DNA of 53,049 nt from Isosphaeraceae bacterium (GTDB lineage Bacteria > Planctomycetota > Planctomycetia > Isosphaerales > Isosphaeraceae). Positions 8,512-17,000 of the stretch are shown piece by piece. Made by a program: the position numbers and the translations under genes. The number at the start of each line of letters is the position of its first letter. Position 1 is the stretch's first letter. The notes under the pieces were generated by a model. That model saw only the letters and a program-made list of their open reading frames with translations, did no database searches and was not told the DNA's origin. The DNA lies in NCBI GenBank assembly GCA_021324445.1, contig JAJPJC010000103.1, positions 1 through 53,049 of the forward strand, given 5' to 3'.

Positions 8512-9519
8512 ATGCCGCTGGAAGACCACCTTCTGACCGAGTCGCGCAACCCGCGCTCCGAGGCCATCGATGCGCTGAGTCCCCTGGAGATCGTCCGGCT
8601 GATGACATCCGAGGATGCCCGGGTCGTGGCCGCGGTCGGGGCGGAGGCCGAGTCGATCGCGCGGGCGATCGAGTGGGCGGCGGAGCGATTGCGCCGGGGC
8701 GGGCGGCTGGTCTACGCCGGGGCGGGGACGTCCGGGCGGCTGGGCGTGCTCGACGCCGCCGAGTGCCCGCCGACCTTCAGCACGCCCCCCGGGATGGTGG
8801 TCGGGCTGATCGCCGGCGGCCCGACCGCGCTGGTGCGGGCCGTCGAGGGGGCGGAGGATGATCCCGAGCGCGGCGCCGCCGACATCGCCGGCTTGGACGT
8901 CGCCGCGGCCGACCTGGTCGTCGGCATCGCCACCTCCGGGCGCACGCCGTATGTCCTGGGCGCCGTCCGGGAGGCGCGGCGGCGCGGGGCGGCCACCGTC
9001 GGGCTCGCCTGCAACCGCCCCAGCCTGCTGGGCGCGGAGGTCGACCTCGAGATCGCCCCGCTGGTCGGCGCCGAGGTCCTCGCGGGATCGACCCGGTTGA
9101 AGGCGGGGACCGCGACCAAGATGATCCTGAACATGATCTCCACCGGGGCCATGGTGCAGATCGGCAAGACACTCGGCAACCGGATGGTGGACCTCCAGCC
9201 GACCAACGAGAAGCTGCGGATCCGCAGCCGGCGGATCCTCCGCGAGCTGGCGGGGGTCGATGACGCGCTGGCCCGCGACATCCTGAGCCGCTGCGGCGGG
9301 CGCTTGAAACGAGCCCTGGTCGTGGCGCTGGCGGGCGTTGCGCCCGATGAGGCCCAGGCGCTGCTGGATGCCCACGGCGGACAGGTCCGCGCGGCGGTCC
9401 AGGCCGCCGCTTCGTCCTCAGATCCTCGAGTCCTTGCCGCGGGACCGGCCTGCTCGGACTCACCAGGCTCTCGTTCTGGGAGCGGGCAGCCCAACCCTCA
9501 TGAAGAATCTAGCGAATGA
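8512..9519 (+). CDS. murQ: N-acetylmuramic acid 6-phosphate etherase
   Basis: 335 residues from ATG 8512 (MPLEDHLLTESRNPRS, the typical MurQ start). The enzyme cleaves the lactyl ether of MurNAc-6-phosphate to give GlcNAc-6-phosphate and D-lactate in the cytoplasm. The SIS-domain signature is intact: YAGAGTSGRLGVLDAAECPP, with the catalytic Glu in DAAE, then VEGAEDDPERG, GIATSGRTPYV and STRLKAGTATKMILNM. It is about 35 residues longer than the usual 300; the extra C-terminus (from about RVLAAGPACSD) is low-complexity and overlaps the 3' end of the opposite-strand gene by 60 bp. A kinase for amino sugars lies 1.1 kb downstream and anmK 11 kb downstream. Confidence 0.95.
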   Translation: MPLEDHLLTESRNPRSEAIDALSPLEIVRLMTSEDARVVAAVGAEAESIARAIEWAAERLRRGGRLVYAGAGTSGRLGVLDAAECPPTFSTPPGMVVGLIAGGPTALVRAVEGAEDDPERGAADIAGLDVAAADLVVGIATSGRTPYVLGAVREARRRGAATVGLACNRPSLLGAEVDLEIAPLVGAEVLAGSTRLKAGTATKMILNMISTGAMVQIGKTLGNRMVDLQPTNEKLRIRSRRILRELAGVDDALARDILSRCGGRLKRALVVALAGVAPDEAQALLDAHGGQVRAAVQAAASSSDPRVLAAGPACSDSPGSRSGSGQPNPHEESSE

Positions 9520-10044
9520 TTGTGAGAGGTGTTCGCGGTCTGGTGGCAACAACCTTAATCGCTTCGCTCCTCGCTCGGCGATCAGCGGATCGAGGAAAGC
9601 CCGCGGCACCGTATGGACGCTGTGGAAATCAACGATTCGATGCTCAGTCGTGACCTCGCCCTCCGGAAGTGAATCCACCATGAACAGGTTCCACACAGAG
9701 CCGTTCTTGATATCCTCGCAGAATGCGGACCAAGCCGTATTGGTCGGGTTCTGTTTCCTGGCCCTCTCTGCCCCCTCCCAGACCGGCTTGTACCTGGAGA
9801 GTGGGCGGCACGGGCACAGGACCACATCCGAGACCTTGCCCTGCTCCAGGTCGCACGCCTGAGTCATGACAACGACGTCGGCCTTGATCCCCTTCGCCGC
9901 CTGGACCAGGCGCTCGCCCGAGGCCCTCGACTCACCTTCGGCTGCGCCGTCCAGTTGCCACTTGAGCAGTGGGCACTCAAGGATGATATCGCCTTGAGTT
10001 AAACGGACGTCCGGGCCAACGACCTCGTACCAAGGGTTAGTCAT
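9460..10044 (-). CDS. Conserved hypothetical protein coupled to an RHH gene
   Basis: 194 residues from ATG 10044, which overlaps the stop of the upstream gene as ATGACTAA. Visible blocks are LTQGDIILECPLL near the N-terminus, ADVVVMTQACDLEQGK in the middle and SQSFARFFMRVGLP at the C-terminus. These look like conserved signatures of a widespread uncharacterised family; the MTQACDLE block with a Cys and two acids could be a functional site. No membrane segment or signal peptide is seen. The gene is less GC-biased than its neighbours, which hints at transfer. Its 3' end overlaps the 3' end of murQ by 60 bp. In position it replaces the ParE toxin normally found with an RHH antitoxin. Confidence 0.75.
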   Translation of the reverse strand: MTNPWYEVVGPDVRLTQGDIILECPLLKWQLDGAAEGESRASGERLVQAAKGIKADVVVMTQACDLEQGKVSDVVLCPCRPLSRYKPVWEGAERARKQNPTNTAWSAFCEDIKNGSVWNLFMVDSLPEGEVTTEHRIVDFHSVHTVPRAFLDPLIAERGAKRLRLLPPDREHLSQSFARFFMRVGLPAPRTRAW

Positions 10045-10369
10045 TTTCGTCTCGGACCCGTCTCTCGCTGGTGACTCCTTGGGGCCTCCACTCGTCGAGC
10101 TGCCCGGGACGAATGTCGAGGGACTTCGTGAAAAGAACCTCTTCAGGAAACTCCAGAGCGTAGACGCCACGCCAGGGTCGAGCCTCCTCATCGTTTTCCT
10201 TCTCGGGCTCGGTCGCAAAGCTCATCGGGGTTTGTCCCGGGTCCGGCTCCTCGATGAGGAAGCGCCTCCAGGCTTCTTCGAAAACGGCTTCCTCGTTCGG
10301 GAACTGGCCACTCTCGACCTTCTTTCTCAGACGCCGTTGAAGGTCGTCTGTCAGCGCGATGTTCATCAT
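10037..10369 (-). CDS. Ribbon-helix-helix (ParD/CopG-like) antitoxin-type protein
   Basis: 110 residues from ATG 10369, with GAGGG 11 bases upstream. The N-terminal 40 residues (NIALTDDLQRRLRKKVESG, then NEEAVFEEAWRRFL) match the strand-helix-helix pattern of ParD-like DNA-binding antitoxins. The C-terminal half is acidic with WRGVYALEFPEEV. The stop overlaps the start of the 194-residue gene by 8 bp, so the two are translationally coupled. In a classical module the second gene would be ParE; here it is unrelated. As an RHH protein it would be expected to repress its own promoter in the 227 bp upstream, but I see no clear operator there. Confidence 0.7.
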   Translation of the reverse strand: MMNIALTDDLQRRLRKKVESGQFPNEEAVFEEAWRRFLIEEPDPGQTPMSFATEPEKENDEEARPWRGVYALEFPEEVLFTKSLDIRPGQLDEWRPQGVTSERRVRDEND

Positions 10370-10626
10370 GCCGGACCCTCCCGATCCTGAGAGCTTCATA
10401 TGCCCGCCTGCGTGATCCCATCTCCTAGTTTACCGTAGAGAGCCCCGGGCTGGCAAAACCTGATTTCTCTTCCGGCCGTATACCGGGACGCTGCCCGGCA
10501 ACTCGCTGGCTGGTTATCCCCTGGAGCTGCGAGCTGTCGCGTTTAGAATGTCTGCAGCGGGCAGCCGTTGGCGGCTACGCCGCGGAGGACACCATGCACG
10601 ACGATGTCACTGCGCGTCAAGGACCA

Positions 10627-11574
10627 ATGACCAGGCGGTTGCTCGGTGTCGACGGCGGGGGCACTTCGACCGAGGCCTGGCTGGCGGAGCCGGGGTTGCG
10701 GATCCTCGGGCGGGGGAGCGGCGGGCCGTCGAACGCCAAGGCCGTGGGGCTGGAGGCCGCGCGGCGCGCCCTCGATACGGCGATCGGCGCCGCGTTCGAC
10801 GCGGCCGGGCTGGTGCCCGCGCCGGTCGACGTCGCCTGTCTCGGGCTGGCGGGATTCGACCGGCCCGAGGATCGCCAGGTCCTCGCCGGCTGGGCCGACG
10901 AGGCGCGGTGGGCCGATCGGCTGGTCCTGGTCAACGACGGCGCGCTGATCGTCGCGGCGGGCACGCCTGAGGGCTGGGGCGTGGGGGTGATCGCCGGCAC
11001 GGGCTCGATCGCCGTGGGGCGCACTCCCGAGGGCCGCACGGCGCGCGCCGGCGGCTGGGGTCACCTGATCGGCGATGAAGGGAGCGCCTATGCCCTGGTG
11101 CTGGACGCCCTCCGCCTGGTGGCGCGCCGCGCCGACGGCCGCGACGCGCGACCGGCCGGACCCGGCCCCGACCCGCTCACCGATCGGCTGTGTGCGGCCC
11201 TCGGCGTGGCCCAGCCGTCCCAGATCGTGACGGCCCTGTACGCGCCCGGGTTCGATCGCGCCCGGGTCGCCGCGATGGCCCCCGAGGTCCTGGCGGCCTG
11301 CGCCGCGGCCCCCGAGGATGCCGCGCGGCTGCTGGTGCCCGCCGGCGCCGCCCTGGCCGCGATGGTCGCCGCCGTGGCGCAGGCGCTGGGCTGGTCGTCG
11401 GGAGAGCTTCCCCTGGCCGCGGCCGGCAGCTTCCTCCTCTCCGCGACGGCCGTCCGCCAGGCGATGAGTGATGACCTGGTCCGACGCGGCTACCAGCCGG
11501 CCGTGACGCCCGTCCCCGATCCCGCCCGCGGCGCCGTCATCCTCGCCGAGCGCGCCCTGGCCGGCGACGGCTGA
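10627..11574 (+). CDS. N-acetylglucosamine/N-acetylmuramate kinase, BadF/BcrD ATPase family
   Basis: 315 residues from ATG 10627 (MTRRLLGVDGGGTSTEAWL); eleven earlier in-frame codons from 10594 are possible but lack the fold. The ASKHA ATP-binding blocks are present: GVDGGGTST (phosphate 1), LGLAGFDRPED, VNDGALIVAAG (with catalytic Asp), VIAGTGSIAVGR (phosphate 2) and GGWGHLIGDEGSAY. This set is typical of NagK/MurK-type kinases that phosphorylate GlcNAc or MurNAc at C6. Context supports amino-sugar recycling: murQ lies upstream on the same strand and anmK downstream. The sequence does not settle whether GlcNAc or MurNAc is preferred. The nitroreductase converges on it with a 6-bp gap. Confidence 0.85.
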   Translation: MTRRLLGVDGGGTSTEAWLAEPGLRILGRGSGGPSNAKAVGLEAARRALDTAIGAAFDAAGLVPAPVDVACLGLAGFDRPEDRQVLAGWADEARWADRLVLVNDGALIVAAGTPEGWGVGVIAGTGSIAVGRTPEGRTARAGGWGHLIGDEGSAYALVLDALRLVARRADGRDARPAGPGPDPLTDRLCAALGVAQPSQIVTALYAPGFDRARVAAMAPEVLAACAAAPEDAARLLVPAGAALAAMVAAVAQALGWSSGELPLAAAGSFLLSATAVRQAMSDDLVRRGYQPAVTPVPDPARGAVILAERALAGDG

Positions 11575-11580
11575 GCCGCC

Positions 11581-12177
11581 TCAAAACGCAAACGGGCCTT
11601 CGCGGATGAGCTCCCGCACAGCCTTGCGGCCGGAGGGCGTCTCGCGCGCCTGCAGCGCGGGCGGGAGCTGGGCGGGGTCGCCGGGATGGCCCACGGCCAC
11701 CATCGCCTCGACGTCGTAATCGTCGGGCACGCCGAGCGTCGCGCGGGCCTTGTCGCGGTCGAAGCCCGCCATGCCGTGGACGACCAGGCCCATGGCCGCC
11801 CCCTGGAGCGCCAGGTTCTCGAAGGCCGCCCCGGCATCGAAGGTGTGCACCGGGTTGGGCTTGCCGTCGCGGGTGAAGACCTTGTGCGAGAGCACCACCA
11901 TCAGCACCGCCGCCTGGCCGCACCAGGCCTGGTTGGCCTCCATGAGCAAGGCGAAGAAGGCCGGCCAGTGAAGCGTGTCGCGGCGCGCATAGAGGAAGCG
12001 CCACTCCTGCTCGTTGTACGTCGACGGCGCCCAGCGGGCCGCCTCGAACAGCCGCATCAGCTCGGCCTCCGCCAGCGGCTCGCCGCTCATCGCGCGCGGC
12101 GACCACCGGTCGAGGAAGAGAGGTTCAATCGGGTAATCCGGGGCCCGATGCTCGCGCCCCCGGGCAAGATTGGCCAT
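11581..12177 (-). CDS. Nitroreductase family protein
   Basis: 198 residues from ATG 12177, with a strong AGGAGG site nine bases upstream. FMN-binding signatures are RWSPRAMSGEPL near the N-terminus, then LFEAARWAPSTYNEQEWRF, and a C-terminal AAFENLALQGAAMGLVVHGM followed by VAVGHPGD. These are the conserved phosphate- and isoalloxazine-contacting segments of the NAD(P)H-dependent nitroreductase fold. Family members reduce nitro compounds, quinones or enoates, usually as homodimers in the cytosol; the natural substrate here is unknown. The 258-bp region upstream contains the GGCCACTGG repeat and separates it from a divergent stress-protein gene. Confidence 0.9.
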   Translation of the reverse strand: MANLARGREHRAPDYPIEPLFLDRWSPRAMSGEPLAEAELMRLFEAARWAPSTYNEQEWRFLYARRDTLHWPAFFALLMEANQAWCGQAAVLMVVLSHKVFTRDGKPNPVHTFDAGAAFENLALQGAAMGLVVHGMAGFDRDKARATLGVPDDYDVEAMVAVGHPGDPAQLPPALQARETPSGRKAVRELIREGPFAF

Positions 12178-12256
12178 GATCAGTCCTCCTGCGGATGCGT
12201 GCAGACGGGTCGGTTCTCTCCCACCCCAAACCGCTCGCCACATCATCGAATTCGAG

Positions 12257-12331
12257 AGTGGCCAGTGGCAAGTGGCCAGTGAAGACAAAGGCCGGTCCTT
12301 TCTGGCCACTGGCCACTGGCCACTGGCCACT
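12257..12331. repeat. Palindromic repeat built from AGTGGCC/GGCCACT units
   Basis: The left arm (12257-12280) reads AGTGGCCAGTGGCAAGTGGC and on. The right arm (12302-12331) is four head-to-tail GGCCACT units. The arms are reverse complements and flank a spacer that itself contains AAGG-CCGGT-CCTT. A long hairpin could form. It lies between the nitroreductase and stress-protein starts. Confidence 0.85.
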
Positions 12332-12435
12332 ATGAAGGAGCGGCATCGGGTTTGCGTCGACCTCGACTCTTGGGACCCGAGTCGAGGCAATCGGTTGGGA
12401 GCATGGGCTCGGACCTACTTACCCGGGAGGTGATC

Positions 12436-13086
12436 ATGATGGCGCAGCAGCGTTCCACCATCGTCGGGGTTTTCGACGACCGCCAGCAGGCCGATCGGGC
12501 GGTCGACGCGCTCCGCAGGGCGGGGTTCCGCGACGACCAGCTCGGCGTCGCCTGGCGTCACGAGGAGGAGGCGGTCCACGTCGCGGGGAGCGATCAGGCC
12601 ACGGACGAGACTCGGGCCGGGGAGGGTGCCGCGGTCGGGGCCCTGGCCGGGCTGGGACTCGGCGCGGTCGCCGGCATCGGGGTGCTCTCCGGGGTCATCC
12701 CGGTGATCGGGCCGGCCATTGCCGCCGGCACCCTGGGGGTGATCCTCACCAATGCCGCGGCCGGCGCCGGCATCGGCGGACTGGTCGGCGCCCTGGTCGG
12801 GGCCGGCATCCCCGAGGCCGAGGCCCAGTACTACCAGAACGAGTTCGAGGCGGGCCGGATGATCGTGACGGTCCAGGCCGAAGGCCGGGCCGACGACGCG
12901 ATGGCGATCCTCCGCCGGTACGGCGCCGTGGATTGGAGTTCCCGCGGCGACCTCGGCACCGGCTCGACCCGGGCCGCCGCGACCGAACCCCTGGACGTCC
13001 CGGTCCGGAGCGAGGATGTCCTGGAGACGGAGCGGGTCGGGGGTCCGGACACGGCCACCCGCGGCACCGACCGGCCGGCACTCTGA
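12436..13086 (+). CDS. General-stress (YflT-like) glycine-rich membrane-interacting protein
   Basis: 216 residues from ATG 12436, directly behind GGGAGGTGATC. Residues 8-45 (STIVGVFDDRQQADRAVDALRRAGF) form the ferredoxin-like strand-helix unit seen in YflT/general-stress-protein-17M proteins. The middle is a Gly/Ala-rich stretch with two hydrophobic segments (GALAGLGLGAVAGIGVLSG and AGIGGLVGALVGAGIP), like glycine-zipper proteins. EAQYYQNEFEAGRMIVTVQA follows, which is again typical of the family. The C-terminal 45 residues are polar and poorly ordered. Such proteins respond to heat, salt or desiccation in other bacteria; the exact activity is not known. Confidence 0.85.
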   Translation: MMAQQRSTIVGVFDDRQQADRAVDALRRAGFRDDQLGVAWRHEEEAVHVAGSDQATDETRAGEGAAVGALAGLGLGAVAGIGVLSGVIPVIGPAIAAGTLGVILTNAAAGAGIGGLVGALVGAGIPEAEAQYYQNEFEAGRMIVTVQAEGRADDAMAILRRYGAVDWSSRGDLGTGSTRAAATEPLDVPVRSEDVLETERVGGPDTATRGTDRPAL

Positions 13087-13102
13087 CCCGGAATCCTCGG
13101 AG

Positions 13103-13130
13103 GGGCGGGGGCGCGCCGGCATCCCCGCCC
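13103..13130. terminator. Possible bidirectional terminator hairpin
   Basis: GGGCGGGG (13103-13110) pairs perfectly with CCCCGCCC (13123-13130) around a 12-nt loop. It lies in the 52-bp gap between two convergent genes. There is no T-run on either side, so an intrinsic terminator is not proven. Confidence 0.35.
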
Positions 13131-13138
13131 GTGATCCT

Positions 13139-13372
13139 CTACCAGTCCGCTCCGCCCCTGCTGATCTGCTGGCTCACGACGTCGAGCAAGCGGCTCGCTT
13201 CCTCGAGCTGAAGGTTCGCGTTGAAGCGGACCCGGAAGACACGCTCTCCATTCCAATGCCGGCTCTTCGCCCCGCCGCGGGCGTGGATGATCACGCCCTG
13301 GAAGGTCGTCCGTCTCAGCAGCTCATCGATGAGCTCCTCGGTGCTGAAGAGCTCGAGATCGCCCGGCTTCAT
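13139..13372 (-). CDS. Small conserved hypothetical protein
   Basis: 77 residues from ATG 13372. It reads LELFSTEELIDELLRRTTFQGVIIHARGG in its first half and FRVRFNANLQLEEASRLLDVV in its second. The first half is a helix followed by a strand; the second is a strand and a helix. Short proteins with the pattern TFxGVI...FxVxFNxNLxxExASRLLxVV recur in planctomycetes from my memory of the group, but I know no function. It lies convergent to the stress-protein gene and divergent from the XRE regulator, with its promoter presumably inside the 306-bp gap. Confidence 0.65.
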   Translation of the reverse strand: MKPGDLELFSTEELIDELLRRTTFQGVIIHARGGAKSRHWNGERVFRVRFNANLQLEEASRLLDVVSQQISRGGADW

Positions 13373-13678
13373 GCTTCATCCTCAAAGAGAATTCGCGAGG
13401 GATCCCCCGCGCTGTCGCGGTGGGGATCGGACTCACTCGCCACAATCGGGACGCGCGTCGTCCCCGTCCCCTTCGCGTTCCGTCCTCCCCCGAACCGGCT
13501 CTGGTCGGGAGTCCCTTATCCTAATCGATCGCCGCGCGCCAGCGGAAGTGGGGTTCGAAACGCCACCTCCTCGAGCCTACCGAATCCGGCCTGGTTGCGG
13601 TTGCCGCCATGCCGGATTCGGCATAGAATCCCACCGTGACGAGGCGGTCAAGAAGGCCGGAGAGGAGGGAGGATAGTC
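13373..13678. other. Divergent intergenic region with nested inverted repeat
   Basis: This separates a small minus-strand gene and the XRE regulator. Its notable content is the inverted repeat at 13580-13621, listed separately. GAGGAGGGAGGATAGTC before GTG 13679 is a strong ribosome-binding site. I see no other gene. Confidence 0.6.
13580..13621. promoter_or_regulatory. Nested inverted repeat, possible operator or hairpin
   Basis: CCGAATCCGGC (13580-13590) and GCCGGATTCGG (13611-13621) are perfect 11-bp reverse complements. The spacer contains a second palindrome, GCGG-TTG-CCGC (13597-13607). The whole lies 57 bp upstream of the XRE gene start. A TAGAAT that could act as a -10 follows at 13624. 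Confidence 0.55.
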
Positions 13679-14020
13679 GTGGACCCCAAGAAGCGTGAAG
13701 CCTTGGAGGCGGCTGGTTGGAAGGTCGGGGATGCCGCCGAATTCCTCGGGCTGACCGAGGAGGAGCAGCAAATCGTCGAGTTCCGTCTGATGGTGGGGCG
13801 GAGTGTCCGCCGGCTCCGGGAGAGCCATCATCTCACGCAGCAACAACTGGCCAAGCGGATCGGCTCGAGCCAATCCCGCATCGCCAAGATCGAAGCGGCG
13901 TCGGCTGAGGTCTCATTAGACTTGATGCTCCGCGGGTTCTTCTCCGCGGGTGGCCGGCTGACCAACCTCATCCCACCGCGGGCCGTGTCCGAACCCAAGG
14001 GGACCCGCCCGAGACCGTAG
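13679..14020 (+). CDS. XRE-family helix-turn-helix regulator
   Basis: 113 residues starting at GTG 13679, with GGAGGGAGGA upstream. Residues 43-90 are a Cro/C1-type HTH: VRRLRESHHLTQQQLAKRIG followed by SSQSRIAKIEAA. The N-terminus (AAEFLGLTEEEQQIVEFRL) is typical of HigA/RelB-linked antitoxin-like XRE proteins. No toxin gene is adjacent. The kinase gene begins 51 bp downstream on the same strand, so the two may be co-transcribed and the regulator may control both through the inverted repeat upstream. That link is inference from position only. Confidence 0.82.
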   Translation: MDPKKREALEAAGWKVGDAAEFLGLTEEEQQIVEFRLMVGRSVRRLRESHHLTQQQLAKRIGSSQSRIAKIEAASAEVSLDLMLRGFFSAGGRLTNLIPPRAVSEPKGTRPRP

Positions 14021-14071
14021 GAACCGATCGTGACCATTCGTCATCCGGCACGCCTGACTGGAGCATGAGCC

Positions 14072-17000
14072 ATGACCGCAGAGGCCCCGCCGGCCGACGA
14101 CGGCCGGCGCCCGGATTCCCCCGCCCAGCGGATCGACGCCGCCTGCGACCGCTTCGAGGCCGCCTGGCGGGCGGGACAGGAGCCGCGGATCGAGGACGTC
14201 CTGGCCCGCGCGGATGAGACCGATCGCCCGGCGCTGCTCCGCGAGCTGCTGGCGCTGGAGCTGGAGTTGCGCCGGGGTCGCGGCGAGCGCGTGACGCCCG
14301 GCGCGTATCGCGACCGCTTCCCGGGGCAGGCCGACGTGATCGCCGCAGTCTTCGCGGCGGCGGACACCCGGCCGGGGAGGAGCCGGCCGCGGCCGGGCCA
14401 GGCCCTGGCCGACACGGGCCGCAACCTCCTCTTCGGCCTGCTGGCTTTGCAGAACAACTTCATCAGCCGGGAGGCCCTGCTCGGGGCCTTCGCCGTCTGG
14501 ACAGCGGACAAGGCGCGGCCGTTGAGCCAGGTCCTCCGCGACCGCGGGGCGCTGGACCAGGGCCGGTATGCGCTGCTGGAGGCACTGGTCGCCGAGCACC
14601 TCAAGCTGCACGGCGACGACCCCGAACAGAGCCTGGCGGCGCTCAGCTCGCTGGGCTCGGTCCGCGACGACCTGGAGCGGATCGACGATGCCGACCTCCA
14701 GGCCAGTCTCGCCGCCACCGCCTCCCGGTCCGCGGGGTCGGGCGGCGACGCCGAGGCGACGGCGAGCTCCACCTCCTCCTCATCCGGCCGTGCCGGCGGG
14801 CGGTTCCGCATCGTGCGCTTCCACCGCGAGGGCGGACTGGGCCGCGTCTACCTCGCCCGCGACGAGGAGCTCGGCCGCGAGGTGGCCTTGAAGGAGATCC
14901 GGCCCGACAAGGTCGCCGAGGCCCATCTCCGGGGCCGCTTCGTCCTGGAAGCGGAGATCAACGGCGGGCTGGAGCACCCCGGGATCGTGCCGGTCTACAG
15001 CCTGGGCACCTACGACGATGGCCGGCCGTTCTACGCCATGCGGTTCGTCGAGGGCGATAGCCTCAAGGAGGCGATCGAGACTTACCACAACGAGCACCCT
15101 CGGCCCGACCCGAGTGCCATCGAGTTCCGCAAGCTGCTGGGACGGTTCATCGACGTCTGCGAGGCGATCGCCTTTGCCCACAGCAAGGGGGTGCTGCACC
15201 GCGACTTGAAGCCGCACAACGTGATGCTGGGCCGGTACGGCGAGACGCTCCTGATCGACTGGGGGCTGGCCAAGGCGACCGGCCGCCGCGAGCCGGCCGG
15301 CCCGGAGGCCGCGGTCGAGGCGACGCTGGTGCCCCCCTCGGGCAGCGGCCACGAGCCGACCCTGGGGGTGATCGGCTCGCCGGCCTTCATGAGCCCCGAG
15401 CAGGCGGCCGGCGCGGTGGAGTCGCTCGGGCCGGCGACCGACGTCTACGGTCTGGGGGCGATCCTGTTCGCACTGCTAACCGGCGAGGCTCCGGTGGAGG
15501 GGGGGGCGATCGAGGAGGTGCTGGACCGGGTCCGTCGGGGAGCGATCCGATCACCGCGGTCGCTCAACCCGAGCATCCCGCGGGCGCTGGAGGCCGTCTG
15601 CCTGAAGGCGCTGGCGACTGAGCCCAAGGACCGCTATCCGACGGCGCTGGCGCTGGCTGAGGAGATCGAGCACTGGCTGGCCGATGAACCGGTGACGGCT
15701 TACGTCGAGCCGATGCTGGCCCGGGTGCGCCGCTGGAGCCGGCGCCATCAGCGGCTGGTGACCGGCGCGACGGCGGCGGGCCTAGTCGCGGCCGCGGCGT
15801 TGATCGTGATCACGGCGGTGATCTCGACCTGGAACCAGCGGCTGGAGACGACCATCCAGAAGTTGGCGACGGCGAACCAGACGATCCTCCGGTACAACGA
15901 GCAGATCACGCGGCAGAATCACGAACTGGAGGAGTCGAACGCGAACCTGAAGCAGGCCCGCGCCGAGGCGGAGCGGGAGCGGGACCAGGCCAAGGAGGTG
16001 ACCGAATTGCTCGTGACGAGCTTCCGCAGGCCAGACCCGGCTCGGGACGGGAAGGATGTGAAGGCGGCTGAGGTGCTGGACCAAGCGGTCAAGGACCTGG
16101 CGGGCCGCCCCAAGATGGCCCCGCTCACGCGGGCCACCATCCTCACCGCCGTGAGCGAAACCTATCGCGGTTTGGGCCTGGTCGCTCCCAGCGTTGCGAC
16201 CAGCGAAGAAGCCTTGGCCATCCGCCGTCGGGAACTGGGCGAGGCTCATCTCGGTACGCTCGAGGCGATGAACAACCTTGCAGGGGCCCACCTCGCGGCG
16301 GGCCGCCTTCAGAGCGGCCTATCCCTGTTCGAGCAGATCCTCGAGGCGCGTCGATTGAAGCAAGGCGAAGATCACCCAGATACACTGGATGCTATAAACA
16401 ATCTTGGACTAGCGTATCATGAAGCGGGCCAACTCGATCGCGCCATCCCCCTACTCGAGCAGGCGCACAAGGCCGCTCGCGCCAAGCTCGGCAACGATCA
16501 TCGCGACGCCCTCAGCGTCGCGAATAATCTCGCTCGCGCCTACCAGGATGCGGGTCGACTCGATCGCGCCATCCCTCTGTTCGAGCAAACCCTTGAGTTG
16601 CGGCGAGCCAAGCAGGGCGAGGACCACCCCGACACGCTCATGTCGATGCACAATCTGGCCTCGGTTTACGCGATCGCCGGTCAGAACGGGCGCGCCATCC
16701 CGCTCCTTGAGCGGACGCTCAAAGCGAGGATGGTCAAACTGGGCGAGGACCATCCCGATACCCTTCAAACCATAAATAACCTCGCGGTGAGCTACGGCGA
16801 GTCGGGTCAATTCGATCGCGCTTACCCCCTGATGGAGCAGGTGTTGAAGGTCCGGCTGGCCAAGCTGGGCGAAGATCACCCGGCCACGCTCACCGCGATG
16901 AGCAACCTTGCCGGCGCTTATCTCCGTTCCGGCCGGCTCGACCAGGCGCTCCCTCTCTTAGAACAGACGCTCAAGGCATCCCAAGTCCAGCAAGGCCCAG

